From Crambe crambe (taxonomy: Eukaryota; Porifera; Demospongiae; Poecilosclerida; Crambeidae): DNA of 64,000 bases. Each line of letters opens with the position of its first letter. The first letter of the stretch is position 1. A model generated the notes under the pieces. The model was not told where the DNA came from, made no database searches, and saw nothing but the letters and a program-made list of their open reading frames with translations. Shown piece by piece: positions 60,635 through 64,000 of the stretch. Position numbers and translations under genes: made by a program. Where the stretch lies: NCBI GenBank assembly GCA_963924555.1, contig OZ004596.1, positions 124,001 through 188,000 on the forward strand. Direction: 5' to 3'.

Positions 60635-61249
60635 AACAGTGAAAAATCCGTCTAGCGACTTCCTATAGGCAGCTTGCCTACGATATGCTATATCATACGA
60701 CACCCATGCCTCGCCTTGGTATGACCTGCTGGCCTTCAGGACGCATTTCATGTGGCTCATGAGCCCTGGCACTTTCATGGGGTATTTCTCTGCCAATACC
60801 CCCACTAACACTCTGCCCACAGTGTGATGTCTGTCACAGGTCCTCTCTTCAGTGATACAGCATCTCCTGATCTCGTCCTCCTGCGCACTTTCATGGGGTA
60901 TTTCTCTGCCAATACCCCCACCAATGTTGCATAACACTCTGCCCACAGTGTGATGTCTGTCACAGGTCCTCTCTTCAGTGATGCAGCATCTCCTGGTCTC
61001 GTCCTCCTGCTGCCTCCACCCATCTGGCAGCAGCTCAGACATATCTACAAATTCAATGTCCAATATCTTCTTTTTCCGTTTTGGTGGGATCGCTGGACCG
61101 AACTTGGATGATGGGAAGCCTATTTCACTATTTCTACCATTGGTTGAAGAAAGTCCCAGTCCGTTCGATGTGGATCCCCCAAGAGAAAAGATGGGTAGCG
61201 CTTGCCCTGATGTAACTGTTACACCAGAGCCTGGATAATAGCATAACAT
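60635..61249 (-). mobile_element. Retroelement gag-like remnant
   Basis: A minus-strand frame of 205 codons encodes a basic patch (PKRKKKILDIEFVDMSELLP), repeated segments containing VTDITLWAEC-like and EKYPMKV in shifted frames, and a C-terminal block (MSHMKCVLKASRSYQGEAWV, YDIAYRRQAAYRKSLD). The last block resembles the gag-like region found upstream of reverse transcriptase in many cnidarian and sponge retroelements. That attribution is from memory. No polymerase, LTR or integrase is seen. It is decayed and internally duplicated. Confidence 0.55.
60769..61010. repeat. 116-bp tandem duplication in the retroelement remnant
   Basis: Unit 1 (60769-60884) and unit 2 (60885 to about 61010) both start GCACTTTCATGGGGTATTTC and end CTCGTCCTCCTGC. 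Unit 2 has a 9-10 bp insertion after CAATACCCCCAC. Confidence 0.88.
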
Positions 61250-61331
61250 ACTTAATGAATGTAATGCTAGCTACTAGAACAGCACCTCATGCTCATGTGA
61301 CCAAGTTAATCTTTACACTGCAGCTATTTTC

Positions 61332-61365
61332 TGTTGTTGTTGTTGTTGTTATTGTTGTTGTTGTT
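61332..61365. repeat. (GTT)n microsatellite
   Basis: Imperfect GTT trinucleotide array just left of the duplication junction. Confidence 0.85.
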
Positions 61366-61574
61366 TGCCTGCCTGCCATAAGTAGCTACTTCATCACTTC
61401 GTCAACTTTGCTTGGCATTCTATTGCCACTGCTACCTTACATTCCTTGGTATGCCTACCATATAGTACTGCCATCACTTCATATCAAGTTTGCTTGGCAT
61501 TCTAACTTTACTTGGCATGCCTGCCAAACCTGGAAAGCCTGCTGAGTGAGTGGGTTTGCTAAGCATTCTCTTTT

Positions 61575-61769
61575 ATGAATGCACTGAGACTGATTGCTTT
61601 TGATAAGCTTCATTTAGTGTTGGGAGTGGACCCTCTCTCTCCAGCTGAAGGGGAGAGTGGTGGGAACAAGGACGAGGAGGCACAAGCTGCTTCCACAGCA
61701 GGCACAAAAAGAGATGCTGATGATTCTCTGCTGCCAGAAGACTCCAAGAAAATGAAACTAGAGCAATGA
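61575..61769 (+). pseudogene. ZFR: ZFR last-exon duplicate without acceptor
   Basis: Encodes ALRLIAFDKLHLVLGVDPLS and on to the normal ZFR C-terminus KKMKLEQ. The left copy has CTCTGCTGCAG before the exon. Here that stretch is deleted and replaced by ATGA, so the exon cannot be spliced as in ZFR and no upstream ZFR exons precede it. It keeps a 64-codon frame by chance of the new ATG at 61575. Confidence 0.85.
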
Positions 61770-61871
61770 ATCACGAATCTCTATATTGACTCTTTTAATT
61801 TTTGTTTACTTCCTCTTTCAAAGGAGTTCGTATGCTTCCATGTACTAGTTGTGCATTGGGACTATGGGACT

Positions 61872-63050
61872 ATGGAGTCTAGGAGTGTACGCGTGTCTGT
61901 GCTGGGAACTGCTGGAGTGGGTAAATCTGCATTAACAGTTCATTTCATGACTGGTCCCAGTGGCGTAGGAAGATGGTTTTGAATAGGGGCGTGGGGCCAC
62001 CTAAGTAATAGTCAAGACCACGCCTATTTTACTGGAGGGCTAGGGGAGAGGGGCACTAATGATGAAAATATCAAACTCCAAAGTAATTTATTCTTCATTG
62101 GTTATTCTTCGTGTTGTTCAATTGACATTCAGTCATATATAGTGCTTCTTAAATAGCATTTGATGAAGGGAAGAAAAAGAGCATTCTGCTGTGGCTGAAG
62201 TGACTGAAAATGTATAATCTAATCACTTCCTGAAACATGCCTTTGTAGATTTCACTTTTGTTACAGCTGTGAAGTATTATGCAGTGTAGTATAGTAGCTA
62301 TAGCAATTATGCAATCAATAATAAGGGGGGCCCTGCCCCCTGTCTGAAAATAATAGGGGGGCCCTGGCCCCTGTGGCCCCCCCCTGTTCCTACGCCAGTG
62401 CGGTTGTTTCCTCCATCAGTATGACCCCACACTGGAAGACCAGTATAACAAGACGCTCTGTGTCCAAGGCATTTTTCACGATCTCATCATTGCGGACACT
62501 GCAGGACAAGTAAGGCAATTTGCTACACTTATTAGCAGCTGGTAATATAAACTGGTCATCATTGCTATAGGACCGTAAGCATCTGCAATTCTACTGTAGC
62601 AGCTCTGATGTGCTACTGGTAGCCTTTTCTTTAGCAGATTCCACATCTCTGCACCAAGCCAAGCAACTTGTAGGTTTCATCAATAAGATCAAGAAATTTT
62701 CCACCATTTTAGTTGGAACTAAATCTGATTTGCATGCTGAGAGACAAATATCCAGCGAGGAGAGCTTGTTGGCTGCAAATGACCTTGGTTGTCCCTATGT
62801 GGAGACTTCTGCAGCTTCTGGAATCAATATCGAGCAAGTGTTTCAACTAGCAGTGAGTCTTGCCGCCACAAGAGAAACGTCTGTCATTCAGCCTCAGTCC
62901 TCATTTCCAGTAGAGAAGAGGACCTGGCGGCAATGGAGTTGGCTAGAATCCATCAGGGAAATACTATGCAAGTGGAAGCATATAAAAAAAGACAGAAAAC
63001 TGTTGGAATCTCTCCAGCCAATCAATGTGTCACCATCTTCACATGTGTGA
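61872..63050 (+). pseudogene. Duplicate Ras-like GTPase broken by insertion
   Basis: Same two-exon structure as the left copy, but exon 1 is interrupted at codon 27-28 by a 443-bp element. Substitutions in the rest are few (Arg to His in TVRF, Arg to Gln in WRRW, Gly to Glu in WLGS, Ile to Lys in the tail). The G1 motif is upstream of the insertion, and switch I to G5 are downstream, so no intact GTPase is encoded unless the element is spliced out. Confidence 0.85.
61958..62400. mobile_element. hAT-like non-autonomous TIR element
   Basis: 443 bp with termini CAGTGGCGTAGGAA and TTCCTACGCCAGTG, inverted repeats differing at one position. It is absent from the equivalent place in the left copy (GACTGGTC/GTTTCC), which fixes its borders. 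An 8-bp flanking duplication is plausible but degenerate. There is no transposase. G-rich tracts lie near the right end (62325-62385). Confidence 0.82.
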
Positions 63051-63219
63051 ATGTGTTCTGGTCAGATATATATATATATGGAGCCTTCATTAACTCAACT
63101 GCAAGGATTAAATCACTGCTGGCAGGTCTGGTTTATGAACAAAGACATAGCACAATAAATACATTAATAAATTTTGTATCAAACCCGAATCATTTTGACT
63201 AGCTATATAGCTAGACCTT

Positions 63220-64000
63220 TTAGTTTTTATTAACTTGGTAAATTTCAGCCACACCTGTTGACTCCTCCAATAAAGGCTCTCTCAATTCTGAGAATGTAGC
63301 CACTTCTTTTGCAGTGTCCACTTCGGTCTTGTCTCCATTATTCAATTTATTGTCGTTGATTGCTCCATAAGTACCAGGACTTTCTTGATTGGAAATAGTA
63401 CTGAGACGCTTCTCCTCTGCTGAGTGCAGATGACATTTCTTGCACAAGATGAAATTCCAGGCATGAATGGCAAAATATTTCAGCTTAGGGAAACGAAGCA
63501 TTAGGTGCCACACGACTATCAGGATAAAGGCAATGTAGCAAATGGCCAAGGCTGTACAGATAAGAGCTGATTGCTTGTACTCCAATTCATTGATGTACTG
63601 ACCTGTGACAAATAAATTATCTATGGAAATCATATTAGTTCCTTTAAGGTACTGCGAATTGAAGAAGATTGATATCAGTACTAAAACTATAAGCATCATT
63701 TGAAAAAATCTATCAAAGACGTTCTGTGCAGTACCACGGAATGGCTGGATCAACCCTTGAATAAACAGAAGAACAAGGAGGAATAAACCAAGCAAGAGGA
63801 AGTTGAGTGGTGGAAAAGCCACATTGATGATCAATAATGGCACACGTAAAATCAGCCTTAGGGTGACCCAAAACCTGAACTGGGGCTTCAGTGGTGCCCA
63901 AACTGCATCGAAAAGAGGTTTGTACTTCTGAACCCATCGAATCCTGGATATGACACTCGGAAACATCCAAATGAAGGGAGTTAGAATTGAGGCGATTAGT
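63220..64000 (-). CDS. Second copy of the beta-helix/multi-pass receptor, C-terminal part
   Basis: An open frame to the window edge encodes the last 260 residues of the receptor copy, ending IYQVNKN at 63220. It differs from the left copy at only a few residues (for example Tyr to Phe in PPLNYLLL, Ser to Asn in FFSSQ, Ser to Gly in VTSQY, Ser to Ala in YFSIH, Ser to Leu in NDNKSNN). The frame is intact as far as seen, so this could be a functional paralogue. The N-terminal part lies beyond the window. Confidence 0.85.
   Translation of the reverse strand, partial: LIASILTPFIWMFPSVISRIRWVQKYKPLFDAVWAPLKPQFRFWVTLRLILRVPLLIINVAFPPLNFLLLGLFLLVLLFIQGLIQPFRGTAQNVFDRFFQMMLIVLVLISIFFNSQYLKGTNMISIDNLFVTGQYINELEYKQSALICTALAICYIAFILIVVWHLMLRFPKLKYFAIHAWNFILCKKCHLHSAEEKRLSTISNQESPGTYGAINDNKLNNGDKTEVDTAKEVATFSELREPLLEESTGVAEIYQVNKN

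Larger units (their letters stand above)
54502..61540. repeat. Tandem duplication unit, left copy
   Basis: The block from GCTGAGTGAGTGGGTTTGC at 54502 recurs from 61541 to the window end. The repeat covers at least 54502-56548 of this copy at only a few percent divergence, apart from one insertion and small deletions. The unit would be about 7,039 bp if the copies abut, as they seem to at 61540/61541. Confidence 0.85.
61541..64000. repeat. Tandem duplication unit, right copy (runs off window)
   Basis: Matches 54502-56548 of the left copy in the same order and orientation: ZFR last exon, Ras-like GTPase, receptor 3' part. Differences are a short deletion that includes the ZFR splice acceptor, scattered substitutions and a 443-bp insertion at 61958-62400. 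Confidence 0.9.

Noticed and set aside
62610-63050. Independent 146-codon gene downstream of the hAT-like element
   Set aside because: It is the second exon of the interrupted GTPase duplicate; it lacks the P-loop and has no start of its own.

Overview
The window reads as gene-dense nuclear DNA of an early-branching animal, most likely a sponge (demosponge). The phylum is my inference. What the sequence shows is animal gene content: a CSPG4/NG2-type proteoglycan, an NK-like homeobox gene with an eh1 motif, ARID3, a TNFAIP8-family protein, MAP2K5 and VPS28. Many introns are only about 45-60 nt, genes are often separated by 25-300 bp, head-to-head promoters are frequent, and there is a large intronless beta-helix/multi-membrane receptor of a kind I associate with sponge expansions. 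Nothing suggests bacteria, an organelle or a virus.

Layout, left to right. The 5' part of a proprotein convertase gene (-) runs off the left edge. Fructose-1,6-bisphosphatase (-) is head-to-head with UTP15 (+). UTP15 is tail-to-tail with GALT (-), with 25 bp between stop codons, and GALT is head-to-head with an RPRD2-like CTD-interacting protein (+). A 10-kb CSPG4-like gene (+) follows, then a BarH/Bsh-like homeobox gene (+). An RCC1-repeat protein (-) is divergent from MAP2K5/MEK5 (+). Next come a large helical protein resembling the KIAA0825 family (-), ARID3/dead-ringer (+) with a small antisense ORF in its leader intron, a TNFAIP8-like gene (-), a gene combining LEM, BTB and ubiquitin-like domains (+), COMMD10 (-), threonyl-tRNA synthetase (-) divergent from VPS28 (+), and ZFR (+).

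The right end (54.5-64 kb) is structurally active. A block of the last ZFR exon, a Ras-like GTPase, an intronless receptor (-), the 3' exons of an OSTF1-like gene (-) and a retroelement gag-like remnant ends at 61540. At 61541 the same block starts again, and the repeat runs off the right edge. This is best explained as a tandem duplication of a unit of about 7.0 kb. In the second copy the ZFR exon has lost its splice acceptor, and the GTPase is broken by a 443-bp terminal-inverted-repeat element.

Most genes are housekeeping or conserved regulators: sugar metabolism, rRNA processing, translation, transcription, ESCRT and COMMD trafficking. They show no operon-like functional grouping. The most unusual items are the LEM-BTB protein with a ubiquitin-like domain inside its BTB fold, the sponge-type CSPG4 with an NG2-like C-terminal YWV tail, the intronless receptor caught in a fresh duplication, a TTAA-flanked piggyBac-like MITE with a nested palindrome in a ZFR intron, and a reading-frame break in ZFR that only a 22-nt intron or an indel would explain.
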